In this document: piece after piece, positions 1 to 8,451 of the stretch
Numbering within the stretch: position 1 is the stretch's first letter
How the letters are laid out: each line of letters begins with the position of its first letter
Source of the DNA: Halobellus sp. Atlit-31R
GTDB taxonomy: Archaea > Halobacteriota > Halobacteria > Halobacteriales > Haloferacaceae
Assembly (NCBI GenBank): GCA_003665935.1
Contig: QPLR01000006.1
Span: 124,001 to 188,000 of the forward strand
DNA length: 64,000 bases
Direction: 5' to 3'
Notes under the pieces: model-generated
What the model was told of the DNA's origin: nothing
Database searches by the model: none
What the model saw: only the letters and a program-made list of their open reading frames with translations
Program-made: the position numbers and the translations under genes

Positions 1-275
1 GCGATGTTCCGAGAGGTTCAGAACGACAGCTTGCCCGTCGACACGAAACCCGACGTATTCGACGGGGTCGGTGTGACGGTTTGCGAACGCTTCTGTCTGG
101 ACGCCGTTCGACGAGGGGCGTTATGTATTCCCATTCATCGGTACGTCGCGGGAGCGGTCACCCCCGCACCCCTTTCAGAGAGTTCGAGAAACAGAGCCGG
201 AAGCGTCGTCGGCTCGACTGGCTGGCTGCGGGGAACTCGAAGCCGTCGGTGTCGGTGAGCGACTCCTCGGATTTG
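1..275. other. Left-edge stretch with possible minus-strand partial reading frame
   Basis: No complete gene is seen. On the minus strand, codons from position 120 to the window edge are open and read protein-like (ending near the edge with ...VVLNLSEHR), but no ATG, GTG or TTG occurs between the stop at 121-123 and the edge. It is either a decayed gene or the interior of one whose start was lost. Plus-strand reading frames here look like shadows. No family recognised. Confidence 0.2.
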
Positions 276-596
276 TCAGTCGCTGCACGAACTCTCTCCC
301 CGAGCGGTTTCGAGTTCTCCACGCCGATCGTCGACGCTCTGGTGAACGCTGATGTCGTGTTTCTCGCAGAGCGCTCGCTTGATTGCGAAGCTCATCTCGT
401 CGGAATCGACCGTCGTGATGTCGACGTCATCCGGTGACGGCGTCTCATCAGCGACGTCGATATCTCGCGACCAGGTATCGGCCGAGATGTCGCTGGTCGG
501 GTGCCGCCACTCGTCGCCGTCGAACTCCTCACGCAGGTACTGAGCGAACTCGTTGTAGTGGTCGAGCGCGATGTTCTTCGTCGCTACCGTCGGCAA
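276..596 (-). CDS. Hypothetical acidic protein, divergent from the Mrr-like gene
   Basis: A 106-residue acidic open frame with haloarchaeal composition (many D and E). The N-terminal half has a helical, charged look (DHYNEFAQYLREEF). The only in-frame start is a TTG at 596, which weakens the call. It is transcribed away from the restriction-endonuclease gene, about 40 nt apart, so the two could share a regulatory region or form a restriction-associated pair; that is inference from position only. I do not recognise a family and see no membrane segment or metal motif. The opposite strand is also partly open, so this may be a relic. Confidence 0.38.
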   Translation of the reverse strand: MPTVATKNIALDHYNEFAQYLREEFDGDEWRHPTSDISADTWSRDIDVADETPSPDDVDITTVDSDEMSFAIKRALCEKHDISVHQSVDDRRGELETARGESSCSD

Positions 597-600
597 CGTA

Positions 601-610
601 TTTAGTTATA
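601..610 (+). promoter_or_regulatory. TATA-like box of the Mrr-like gene
   Basis: TTTAGTTATA lies 27-36 nt before the ATG at 637. That is the spacing expected for a leaderless haloarchaeal transcript, and it supports 637 over the upstream in-frame start at 571. Confidence 0.55.
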
Positions 611-636
611 GCAACATACTGTCCAATTACATTCGG

Positions 637-1998
637 ATGGCTGTACTGGACGACCTCTCGGGATTCGAGTTCGAGGATCTGATGGAAGACGTGTTCCGTA
701 ATCTCGGCTACGAGAACGTTCGGCAGGCTGCGAAAACGAGTGACGAGGGCCGGGATGTCCTGATGGAGGAGGTCGTCGACGGGACTCGGAGAGCGATTGT
801 CGTTGAGTGCAAGCACACGGGAACTGTCGGCCGACCGGTCGTCCAGAAACTCCATTCGGCCATCGCGACGTTCGACTTCGACGGCCCCAAACGCGGGATG
901 GTCGTCACGACTGGCCGGTTCACGAATCCGGCCCAGGAATACGCCGAGCGCCTGCGCCAGAACGACGACCCACATCCGATCGAGTTGCTGGACGGTGATG
1001 ATCTCCGAGAGATCGCCGACGAGATCGGGCTTGACCTCTACAACGGGCGGATCGAGATCCTCTGTGACGAGACGCTGCGCCCGTACGACCCGGCGGCCGA
1101 TGTCGCCGCACCCGTTCAGGAGGCGTTCCGCGAAATCGAGAACATTGAGGCGGCCGACCTCCCAACGCCGTACTCGCAGGTGACGTTTCGGCCGGTTGTT
1201 GCGATCACCGCCGACACGAACGCTGTCTTCGAGACCTCTGTTGGCGTCATCCACCGGATTAATGATCGGACGCGATTCGTCGTCCATACCGACCGTGGTC
1301 ACCCACGGGTCGCCGACAACGATGTTTCGACGCTGGTTACTGAGAACGTTCACGCAAAAGTTGACCTCGATATCGACCGATTTGCAGAGACCTTCGACGA
1401 CGTCGACGACCGACGCTACGGGCAGACCCAGACCGAGTACAAGGACTGGGCCGTCGACCGACTGCAGGATCACCACACGACGACGGTGACCTACACCGGC
1501 GACAACAACGTCACGTACAACAAGACCTGCGAGCCGAACCGCTCGGATATCTCCATCCAGTCGATCGACCCAGTCTATCTCCCCGAGGTTCGGCACACGA
1601 CCGACTTGGGCGAGTACACCTACCCATATGAGTACTTCGCGGCGGGGCCCTCCCGGGTCACTACGGAGGACGGCATTCATCGGTGCGTCCACTGTGAGAC
1701 CAGCGGCACCGACGAAACGTACACCTACTGCTCCAACTGCGGGGCGATCGCCTGCAACACCCACATCAAGACCGAACGGCTCGAAAGAGAGCCGGTCTGT
1801 ACAGGCTGTGCGGTGACCGAGCGGTTCGCGCTGAAGACGAAGTACTTCTACGACGAGGAGAACCTCGACGCGTTCCGCAAGGAGTACGCCGAGATGCCAC
1901 TCCACGAGAAGGCGATGGAGAACAAGCTGCTGGCTGGTGGTGTGATTGCGACGGTGCTCGTCGTCGCTGCCCTCCTTGTCACCGGCGGCATCATCTAA
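637..1998 (+). CDS. Mrr-like restriction endonuclease with zinc-ribbon and C-terminal membrane segment
   Basis: A 453-residue protein. Residues 8-110 match the Mrr-type PD-(D/E)xK nuclease fold: a helix with FEFEDLMEDVF, then EGRD with D40, then the core VVECK with E57 and K59, and a following 'VVTTGRFT' strand typical of Mrr_cat proteins. The family cleaves DNA, often modified DNA, so a defence or DNA-restriction role is inferred. The middle (about 120-345) is not recognised. Residues 348-393 contain four CxxC-like pairs (CVHC, CSNC, and later CTGC) forming a probable zinc ribbon. The last about 20 residues are a single hydrophobic helix (VIATVLVVAALLV), which is unusual because it would tether a nuclease to the membrane. 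The ATG at 637 is chosen because a TATA box lies 27-36 nt upstream and the 22 residues before it look non-coding. Confidence 0.85.
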   Translation: MAVLDDLSGFEFEDLMEDVFRNLGYENVRQAAKTSDEGRDVLMEEVVDGTRRAIVVECKHTGTVGRPVVQKLHSAIATFDFDGPKRGMVVTTGRFTNPAQEYAERLRQNDDPHPIELLDGDDLREIADEIGLDLYNGRIEILCDETLRPYDPAADVAAPVQEAFREIENIEAADLPTPYSQVTFRPVVAITADTNAVFETSVGVIHRINDRTRFVVHTDRGHPRVADNDVSTLVTENVHAKVDLDIDRFAETFDDVDDRRYGQTQTEYKDWAVDRLQDHHTTTVTYTGDNNVTYNKTCEPNRSDISIQSIDPVYLPEVRHTTDLGEYTYPYEYFAAGPSRVTTEDGIHRCVHCETSGTDETYTYCSNCGAIACNTHIKTERLEREPVCTGCAVTERFALKTKYFYDEENLDAFRKEYAEMPLHEKAMENKLLAGGVIATVLVVAALLVTGGII

Positions 1999-2808
1999 CT
2001 GCGCCCCGATCTCACGGAGGTTCATACAGGAAGTGCACGGCTTTGGCTGCGAGAGGAATCTGATCCAACGCCGATGCTCGCTTCTGAGGCTTCTCACGTC
2101 CGTTAGGGTTCAACCCAGCGGTCAGGTCCTGAGGCTCGTCGTCGACGCATCCCCGATATCGTTCCTGAGCGTGTTTCAGGTCCCGGACTCCTTCAAAATC
2201 GGTAGACACGAGTTGACTGTCAAAACCGCTGTTACGGATGAAGCAGAAATCGCTGTAGTGTTGTTTAGTGAAACCGCTTACATTACTGCTGGGCCTGCCT
2301 ACCCAGACAGTGACGGACAAGATATTATACGGTATCACACGTATAATGTACGATCTACAATATACCATTTTACAGATGGTGTAATACCATCTTGTGTTGG
2401 CGAGATTATCCGTGAACAAGAACCTACAGCTCAATTGGTCGGTGACGAAACTGCAAGACGAGCCACCTCCGCACCTTCTTTGCTCTCGCTAGAATATAAG
2501 GAAGAACATCGCTCAAACAGTGTTGAGTGAACCCACCCGGTGCAGGTGTCTTCGGATTGAGACAACTCTGCATCTGTGCGCTTGATTTGCAGGATAGCAA
2601 AGCTGAACAGCAGGTACACCGCTGTGGGTACGTAACTGTCGCTTGTTGAACTCTCCAGTACCTATCTTTCTCCCGGTGAGCAAGGCGAGTGTCTTAGGGC
2701 TGGCCTCAAAAGTACTTCACGGACGTCCGGTGTCTCTAGAGCGCGCCGGAGGTTCAGGACAGCCCACTTTAATCGCGACTCAAAAGGCGCGCAGTAGAGC
2801 GCAGCGAG
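1999..2808. other. Intergenic stretch with AT-rich core and a possible minus-strand relic ORF
   Basis: No gene is assigned with confidence. A minus-strand frame 2434-2012 (140 codons) has a protein-like C-terminal half (with GVRDLKHAQERYRGC) but an unconvincing N-terminal half rich in Y, I and S, as if a coding fragment had been joined to AT-rich DNA. Positions 2280-2400 are markedly AT-rich and contain a perfect small hairpin: GATGGT (2375-2380), 5-nt loop, ACCATC (2386-2391). The rest up to 2808 shows nothing recognisable. Confidence 0.3.
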
Positions 2809-3168
2809 TTACTGATTTCCGTAGTATTTTTCATCGACGAGTTGGCTAATTTTCTCGTCGTCGCGGTAGATTTGGGACAGCGGCGTGTGACGGTACAGCA
2901 GCTCGGTATCAGGTTCTTCACCGCGCTGAATTGCCTCGATAAATTCCGTCATATCTTCTAGGTATTCAATGATGTGAGATAGGTGGTGCGCGGAGTCGGG
3001 ATACCGCAGGTGTGGTGTTGGTCCACCCAGCGCGATTTCCTTGGAGGTCTGCTCCAACTCCGCGATTCGCTGCTTCAACTCTGCGGGCACTTCCTCGCTC
3101 GGAAGTGTATTGCTCTCGGTTGGTTCGCCGGTACCATCGGATGGGTTATCATTACTTTCCATCAACAT
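2809..3168 (-). CDS. Hypothetical acidic helical protein
   Basis: A 119-residue soluble, acidic protein. Residues 1-30 are low-complexity (S, T, E, P). Residues 27-45 form a likely coiled-coil helix (ELKQRIAELEQT), and residues 60-115 have amphipathic helices (HHLSHIIEYLEDMTEFIEAI). No catalytic or DNA-binding motif is visible and no family is recognised. A TATA-like element 16-28 nt upstream and clean haloarchaeal codon use support a real gene. The start could be the ATG at 3168 or the second ATG two codons later. It sits isolated between degraded stretches. Confidence 0.62.
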   Translation of the reverse strand: MLMESNDNPSDGTGEPTESNTLPSEEVPAELKQRIAELEQTSKEIALGGPTPHLRYPDSAHHLSHIIEYLEDMTEFIEAIQRGEEPDTELLYRHTPLSQIYRDDEKISQLVDEKYYGNQ

Positions 3169-3183
3169 ATTGGAGAAGCTACT

Positions 3184-3196
3184 ATAACTTATAACT
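3184..3196 (-). promoter_or_regulatory. TATA-like region of the 2809-3168 gene
   Basis: On the minus strand, overlapping TTATAA and TTATAG elements lie about 16-28 nt upstream of the ATG at 3168, close to leaderless-transcript spacing. Confidence 0.45.
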
Positions 3197-3779
3197 TCCG
3201 CCGTTTTTTTGAAAATATTGTAAATTACAGCGTATTCTGGAGATATATATATCTGCAGTACAAAACAGAACGGCTAGTTTGTATTTTGTTCACGCTCTCC
3301 TTGCAGTAATATTATCCTCGATATTGGGATTAAGTGGCTCTCACTGTCTGTCCAACTCCCACACTAATGTACTAAGTTTAGTAATATATTATAAGTTATA
3401 TTATTCGGATGGGGAGGTAGGAACAACCCGCCGATAGACAGTGCAGATGGGCTACCTGACAATCTCGAGGATGCGAAATTGTGGAGGCGTTGTCGGATTC
3501 TCCCCGTCCTGAACGACGGGATTTTCTCTTCGCAGAAAGATAGAGCCGACTCCAAGTTGGCTGTGGCGGCCGAAGCGAATGGCTGTGCCGAGCTGTGGTG
3601 ACTCTTAACCAACGTTGGCTCTTTTCTTTGGACTTTGTTGGTTAATGCGGATTATGAGGTATACGCTCCGGCAGTCGGACTAACAGGTCAACTACCCGTG
3701 CGGCGGCGCAAACCCGCTGTGTGCTCCGCCTCCTGCCAGCCTCGGACGACTTAGGTCGATGGCCCTCAGCCTCGTCGAC
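3197..3779. other. AT-rich intergenic stretch with transposon-end hairpin
   Basis: No gene is supported. 3200-3410 is AT-rich. A minus-strand frame at 3612-3364 (82 codons) overlaps the hairpin at 3503-3520 and reads like non-coding transposon-end DNA, not a protein. Nothing is recognised in 3613-3779. Confidence 0.4.
3503..3520 (-). other. Hairpin resembling a TnpB/IS200-IS605-type right end
   Basis: A perfect 6-bp stem, CCCGTC (3503-3508) with GACGGG (3515-3520), around a 6-nt loop. Read on the minus strand it has the layout 'aatCCCGTC gttcag GACGGGgag', which resembles the GC-rich hairpin at the 3' end of haloarchaeal IS1341-type TnpB elements; a similar one occurs at 38420-38437. No TnpB coding sequence remains beside it, so this would be an isolated end. 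Confidence 0.4.
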
Positions 3780-4448
3780 TCAGCGTCCCGGAAGCTGCCA
3801 CTTGATGTGGCTTCCACGACCCGGGAACGACGGCGCACTCACGACTTCGAATGTCCGGTCGGTTGCAGCAGGCGTCACCGGAGCGGCGATCATAATCCGG
3901 GCGATGTCCGCCCGCGAGACGGTCCCCCAGAGCTTCGCTCCGGGATCAGCGACCGTCACGTGATCTGTCCGTGGACCGCCTGTGAGAATCCCTGGGCGAA
4001 AGATCGTATGTTCGATGTCGGCGCTCCGGAGTGCAGCCTCAGTCTCGCCTTTCGCTCGTTGTATCGGACCGATAGCGAGGTCGAACGCGTCGGCTAACGG
4101 ACTGGCCGGCTCGTCGCCGACACCAATGGCTGACTCCATCACGAACACCTCGACGGCAGCGTCAACGGCCGACTCAAGCAGCGTCTGGGCACCCTTGCCG
4201 TCGACGAACGGCCCTGCTGAGCGGGCGTCGCGAATGCTTGAGCCGACAGCACTGAGTACGACATCGACGTCGTGTAACGCCTCGTCAAGTGCTTGCGGCT
4301 GCAACAGGTCGTCAACGACGACCTCGTCCGCGCCTCGCGGCTGTACGACGTGGCGGAGAGTGAGCTGTTCCAGTTCGACTGTAGGAAGGTGCAACCACGC
4401 GCAGAGAATTAGGCAGAAGTCGACCAGGCGATGCTCGCGCTCAAACAA
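3780..4448 (-). pseudogene. N-terminally truncated NAD(P)-binding (NmrA/SDR-like) protein
   Basis: The frame from about residue 38 onward reads as an atypical SDR/NmrA-like NAD(P)-binding protein: GADEVVVDDL, then DVDVVLSAVGSS, a 'VFVMESAIGV' strand where SDRs have the active-site Ser/Tyr region, 'KGETEAALRSADIEHTIFRPGIL' and a C-terminal 'SRADIARIMIAA'. These are well conserved features of the family. The first 35-40 residues do not look like the family: the N-terminal Rossmann strand and its GxxGxxG dinucleotide-binding loop are missing, replaced by an unrelated hydrophobic stretch. I infer a truncated, probably inactive gene with a chimeric start. Nearby relics support decay in this region. 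Confidence 0.65.
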
Positions 4449-4651
4449 GGCCAGAGCGAGATACCACCGTTACAACTGCACCGCTGATACGGTTTTGACG
4501 TTTCTATCGATATACACCGACCGCTGCAGACAGTAAACGTAGCGAGCGTAACAGCAGACAACCAACCTCACCTCAATATTGATTTCTACCCGGGAAAATA
4601 GCATATGACGACGGTGGCAGGCGACTAGAATAACGGTATGATCCCTTTAAT
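4449..4651. other. Spacer upstream of the truncated NAD(P)-binding gene
   Basis: No gene is seen. The plus-strand reading across about 4415-4490 ends in a short protein-like tail (DQAMLALKQGQSEIPPL) before a stop, which could be the last residues of a lost plus-strand gene. This is weak and unassigned. Confidence 0.2.
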
Positions 4652-4678
4652 ATCGGTATAGCCCAACTCGATACCGAT
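4652..4678. promoter_or_regulatory. Inverted-repeat operator candidate upstream of the 4724 ORF
   Basis: Perfect 8-bp arms ATCGGTAT (4652-4659) and ATACCGAT (4671-4678) separated by 11 nt, just upstream of the TATA box at 4694. Related half-sites flank it (AACGGTAT near 4632, GTATCGGA at 4681). This layout fits a dimeric transcription-factor site that controls the following promoter. The regulator is unknown. Confidence 0.5.
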
Positions 4679-4693
4679 TAGTATCGGAACTAC

Positions 4694-4702
4694 ATATATA
4701 AA
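4694..4702 (+). promoter_or_regulatory. TATA box of the 4724 ORF
   Basis: ATATATAAA sits 22-30 nt before the ATG at 4724, the expected position for a leaderless transcript. Confidence 0.6.
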
Positions 4703-4723
4703 CTGGTCATCGAAAAATCTTCT

Positions 4724-5038
4724 ATGACAAAACCCGGCGTCTCAGCACACAAAAATACGCAGGGATGGGAGAGTGATACAAAGATACAAAGACACATTGA
4801 CAGTTTTGTTTCGGAGTCAGACGCGATCGCGCTGACCATTACCGAGGCGGACGACCAGTACCCGGAGCTAACTGACCGCTCGGTACCCTGCGAAGTCATC
4901 ACACTGTCACAATCGGCCAGACCGTCCAAGCGGTCCCCGACCAGGAGCGACTCGCCCCATCCCGTAGTTGAGTCCCGGTTCCAGCACCACAACGTAACCG
5001 AGTGCTACGGATGCTCTGTCTGCGTGACTATCGACTGA
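4724..5038 (+). CDS. Hypothetical small protein behind a strong promoter
   Basis: A 104-residue frame. The first half looks coding (DTKIQRHIDSFVSESDAIALTITEADD) with acidic haloarchaeal character. The second half is rich in S, P, R and H and is less convincing, so the true protein may have been fused to non-coding DNA or frameshifted. No family is recognised. The TATA box and the palindrome immediately upstream argue that the start is genuine. It precedes a receiver-domain relic and the 7TM/BAT regulator. Confidence 0.42.
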   Translation: MTKPGVSAHKNTQGWESDTKIQRHIDSFVSESDAIALTITEADDQYPELTDRSVPCEVITLSQSARPSKRSPTRSDSPHPVVESRFQHHNVTECYGCSVCVTID

Positions 5039-5136
5039 CGTCGATGAGTCAACACACCAACTGCTATCAGGCCTCTCCCGGTGCCGGGTCACCAGCCAAG
5101 AGCGAGCAGACGATGGCATCGCCGCATACAGCGGCC

Positions 5137-5202
5137 GGCGGTGTCGTCCTTGTGGCTGACGACGCTGGCGGCCGCGGAGCGCGCTACCAACGGTGGCTTG
5201 TG
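5137..5202 (+). pseudogene. Start of a response-regulator receiver domain (relic)
   Basis: A short in-frame segment reads GVVLVADDAGGRGARYQRWL, which matches the first strand, acidic pair and first helix of HalX-type receivers (compare VLVVDDE..R..Y..WL). After about 20 residues the similarity stops and the frame ends near 5256. I infer a leftover fragment of a response regulator. It could also be chance in GC-rich DNA. Confidence 0.3.
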
Positions 5203-5248
5203 TCGCATATACAACCGGCGGGGGCTTCAATAGGGTGGCGATCGGCGG

Positions 5249-7471
5249 ATGGCTAGTTGGCAGTTCCCTGCTGTCCTTTGGCTGTTCGCCGTCGCCAGTG
5301 TCAGTTCCTTCGGCATCGGGCTGTACGCCATCTGGTACTCACTGCTTCGCGAGCGGCGTCGAAGGGTCGTTATGTTCGGTGCGATCACTATCGCTATGGC
5401 GGTATGGATCGCCACCGCGGCGATCAAGATCGCGAGTGCCGACTTGACGGTGAAGACGCTGTGGTATCGGCTTGAGTTCCTTGGCCACGCTTGGCTGCCG
5501 TCGCTGTTCGTCGTGCTTGTGCTTGATTACGTCGCACCGGAGCGTATCACTCGGCGGTTGTGGGCCGTCCTGCTCGCCGTACCGGTCGCGACAGTCGCGC
5601 TGGCGTTCGGCACGCCTCAGGGCGTCTTCATTGACACCATACTCGTCGACGCCGGAAACGACTACGTGGCGCTCGAACAGCAGCTCAACCTGCTGTTTGG
5701 CATCCACACTCTGTGGTCGGTAGGGGTTACAGTGGTGATGACCGCGACGATGGTGTGGGCAGTAGTTCGTCGGCAGGTGCCACGGTTTATCGGCATCATC
5801 TTCGGCATCGCCCCGCTCATCCCTGTCGCTGTCTTCACGCTTCGCGCACTGGACGTCTATCCGCCGGGGGGGTCGGGATTCGATATTACGCCTGCTGCCG
5901 TCGGCGCGACGATACTCATCGATAGCGCGATCGTCTACCGCCACAGAGTGTTCGACCGGGTCCACACGGGTCGGAGTCAGGCGCTCGAGATTCATAATGC
6001 CGGCTACTTGCTCGTCCACGACAGCGGCCACATCGTCGATGCAAACGCGGCTGCGGCCGATCTCGTCGGAGTCCCAGACCGCGAGGCGCTGATTGCGAAC
6101 GATCTCACCGAGTACTTCCCGGCGACGCTCCGCTCGGAAGGCGACCAGCGGCTCACACTTGGCGACCGGACGGTGTTTGTCGAGCGGTCGACAATTCGGG
6201 GTATTGGGGGAACGAGCGGATATGCCTTATTACTGACAGATATTACTGAACTCGTACGGGTCCACAACGAGTTGCGTGTCGAACGAGACAGCAAGGAGGC
6301 AGTCAGGAAGCTACTGCTTGAAACGACGAGCATAGCGAATATCGCGGCTGCAGTCTGTAAGCAGTTGATCGATCTGTACGGCTATTCAGGCGCGTGGGTG
6401 TATGCAGAACCGGCCAGTGGGCCGACGGACAGGATAGGTGAACCGATCACGACGCAGACCGGTAACGTCCAGCAGCCACCAGCGGCCGTGGCACTCGATA
6501 TGGCAGCCGCTGAGGCTACTCGAACTGGCGCGCCTGTCGAACGGATCCCAGAAGAACGAGAAACCGACACCCTCGACGAAGCAAGCGTTGGAGAGGGGTC
6601 CTGGGACGGGACACTCATCGCCGTTCCGCTGGCGTACGACGGGATCGTCTCCGGCGCACTCGTCGTTCACGAGACACGGGCACAGGCGAGTCGACAGCGA
6701 GAGGTGCTCGACGAGTTCGCGAGCGCGCTCGGGCTCAAACAACAGGTCCAGTCCCGCCGGGAGATGTTGGTGGCAGACGAGGTGCGTGAGCTGTCGATTA
6801 GCATTACCGACGACAGTCACCTCCTGCTCCGACTCCTCCAACTCGCCGATGTCTCGGTCTCCGTAGATGTGATCCGCTCGCAGCAGTGTCGTGGTACCGG
6901 TAACGAACGCGAAGAAGCGACCTACTTGCTCCAGACAGAACCCTCGGTGGCCGAGCAACTCGTCGGCACGGCGCCCGAGCTCGACGACATCTCGGCGGTC
7001 GAACGGCTGACTGAGAGCGGGACGACCGCGACAATCCGGTTGCGAGCGGCCACGCGGACCGTCGGTAAAATATTCAAGAGCCACGGCGGGTTCATCACTG
7101 GGTTCTCAGTCACCCCGACAGAAGCGTTGTTGCTCGCTGAGCTCCCAACGAAAGCGCCCACGTCGGCGGTGATTGCTGACCTCCGCTCGCTGTGGCCCTC
7201 GACTGTTCTCCGCGCAAAGCGGACGGAACAAGCGCCTAATGACCATTCGGTTCCGGTGGAAGGGCTCACTCCGAAGCAGCTAGAAACGCTCAAGGTCGCG
7301 ACGAAACTCGGGTTCTTCGAGCGACCTCAGCAGGCGACCGGCGAAGACGTGGCGTCGGCTATGGGTGTCTCCCGGACGGCGTGTCTCGGCCACCTTCGGG
7401 CCGCAGAACAGCAGGTGTTCAGTGACCTGTTCGCTTCGAGCGACTGGCAGTCAGTTCCCGACGAGGACTGA
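5249..7471 (+). CDS. 7TM-PAS-GAF-BAT sensor regulator with HTH_10 (bacterio-opsin activator-like)
   Basis: A 740-residue membrane sensor and transcription regulator. Residues 1-230 hold about seven hydrophobic helices, as in the N-terminal HisKA_7TM module of haloarchaeal sensors. Residues about 245-335 form a PAS domain (AGYLLVHDSGHIVDANAAA). Residues about 350-500 are GAF-like (IANIAAAVCKQLIDLYGYSG). Residues about 505-660 match the bacterio-opsin activator (BAT) region. Residues 671-728 are an HTH_10 DNA-binding domain (LTPKQLETLKVATKLGFFERP and MGVSRTACLGHLRAAEQ). There is no histidine-kinase core, so it likely senses a signal at the membrane or cytosol and acts directly on DNA. Family members often respond to light or oxygen; the ligand here is unknown. 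The ATG at 5249 begins the first hydrophobic helix directly. Confidence 0.9.
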   Translation: MASWQFPAVLWLFAVASVSSFGIGLYAIWYSLLRERRRRVVMFGAITIAMAVWIATAAIKIASADLTVKTLWYRLEFLGHAWLPSLFVVLVLDYVAPERITRRLWAVLLAVPVATVALAFGTPQGVFIDTILVDAGNDYVALEQQLNLLFGIHTLWSVGVTVVMTATMVWAVVRRQVPRFIGIIFGIAPLIPVAVFTLRALDVYPPGGSGFDITPAAVGATILIDSAIVYRHRVFDRVHTGRSQALEIHNAGYLLVHDSGHIVDANAAAADLVGVPDREALIANDLTEYFPATLRSEGDQRLTLGDRTVFVERSTIRGIGGTSGYALLLTDITELVRVHNELRVERDSKEAVRKLLLETTSIANIAAAVCKQLIDLYGYSGAWVYAEPASGPTDRIGEPITTQTGNVQQPPAAVALDMAAAEATRTGAPVERIPEERETDTLDEASVGEGSWDGTLIAVPLAYDGIVSGALVVHETRAQASRQREVLDEFASALGLKQQVQSRREMLVADEVRELSISITDDSHLLLRLLQLADVSVSVDVIRSQQCRGTGNEREEATYLLQTEPSVAEQLVGTAPELDDISAVERLTESGTTATIRLRAATRTVGKIFKSHGGFITGFSVTPTEALLLAELPTKAPTSAVIADLRSLWPSTVLRAKRTEQAPNDHSVPVEGLTPKQLETLKVATKLGFFERPQQATGEDVASAMGVSRTACLGHLRAAEQQVFSDLFASSDWQSVPDED

Positions 7472-7718
7472 CACCGACCTAGACCCGAAGCCGAGGCCAC
7501 ACCTGCTGGCCCGCCCAGGCTCCAAATATGCGGGCTCATACTGGTGACTGTACCAAACTGACGCAATCCGCCGTCCCGCGGCGGCGAACATCGGTACGAA
7601 TGTACGGTCACCAGTATCAACCTTCGATACCTGTGCGCCGGCACCTCGTGAACAGGGCAAGTGGCGTGTGCATCGGTCCGGTGTCTGGCCCTGTCCGCCA
7701 CAGTGCGCGCTACACTCC
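7472..7718. other. Spacer between BAT regulator and duplicated cassette
   Basis: No convincing gene; the frames in this stretch are rich in R, P and S, as expected of shadow frames. From about 7719 the sequence becomes alignable to the stretch starting near 12330. Confidence 0.35.
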
Positions 7719-7897
7719 CTATTCGGACGGCCTGACTGTCCAAGACCGGTTGGCACTGAGGTACAACGACGGCAGTAGGCCGATAAGCAACTTATGACGG
7801 AACTCTCGTCCGCTGTGTCGGGATCCCCCTGACTGAGCCGGCGGTCAGTGCTGGCCTAGGTGGGTTCCCTTTGCCACCGCCGAGGGAACAGAACTGA

Positions 7898-8280
7898 TAG
7901 TATATGTGAACTACTCTGCTCTACCGCGCTCGGGCCTACTCGGCCCTCGCTTGCTGAGGACAGAGCTTCCTGTTTCTGTGTCGGAGCTTGCATTCGACGT
8001 GGACACAGCGGCTCCAGACTCCGCAGGCGACTTCCCTTTACCGGTGGTTTGGAGTGTCCCACTCCTACCGGATGGACACTCAGCCACAACTGACGGTGCG
8101 CGCTTCTTCTCGCGCTTGAACACCGTCGGAGACGTGGTGAGCATCGTACTATCTGCTTCAACGCAGGGGTAGTAAGCGTGGCGGAGAAGGTGCAAGCAAC
8201 TCGTGCGGCCGCTGTATCCCCTCCCTGCTCACGTCTTTGACGCTCGCTGAGGAAGGAGGCTTAGCCCCCCCAATTGCAGC
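7898..8280 (-). mobile_element. Insertion of TnpB-type debris in the left cassette
   Basis: The right cassette copy runs uninterrupted from 'CAGCACTGATTG' to 'CATATAACGGAATCAG', whereas here the same flanks are separated by about 380 nt, so this segment was gained here or lost there. Its minus-strand frame (8195-7911) ends like the tail of haloarchaeal IS1341-type TnpB proteins (S/T-rich, with 'DTETGSSVLSKRGP'). There is no RuvC core or zinc finger, so only an end of an element is present. Exact borders are uncertain by about 10 nt. Confidence 0.45.
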
Positions 8281-8320
8281 TAATATAAAACGGGATCAGC
8301 AACGTATGCGCCGGCGATCC

Positions 8321-8335
8321 GACATATGTAACCCT
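8321..8335 (+). promoter_or_regulatory. GACATATGNAACC motif, copy 1
   Basis: GACATATGTAACCCT, 361 nt before the GTG of the truncated GLUG start. The same motif occurs upstream of all three intact giant GLUG genes. Its core CATATG is a perfect palindrome. Function unknown. Confidence 0.45.
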
Positions 8336-8451
8336 GGAAAATAGGCAGCATAACTCGACATAATGCAGTATGATGCTCACCACTGTGCGGCCCGCTCGGC
8401 CACAGTACGAGCGGACTGTTCGGATAGGCCCGGTACGCCCCTGGAGGCATT

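Noticed and set aside
4-437. Plus-strand frames at the left edge
   Set aside because: Composition (many R, S, C, P) is that of shadow frames, and the minus strand is more protein-like.
529-2097. 522-codon minus-strand frame across the Mrr-like gene
   Set aside because: It is a shadow of the plus-strand gene. Its translation is rich in R and V without domain logic, while the plus strand shows the PD-(D/E)xK motif.
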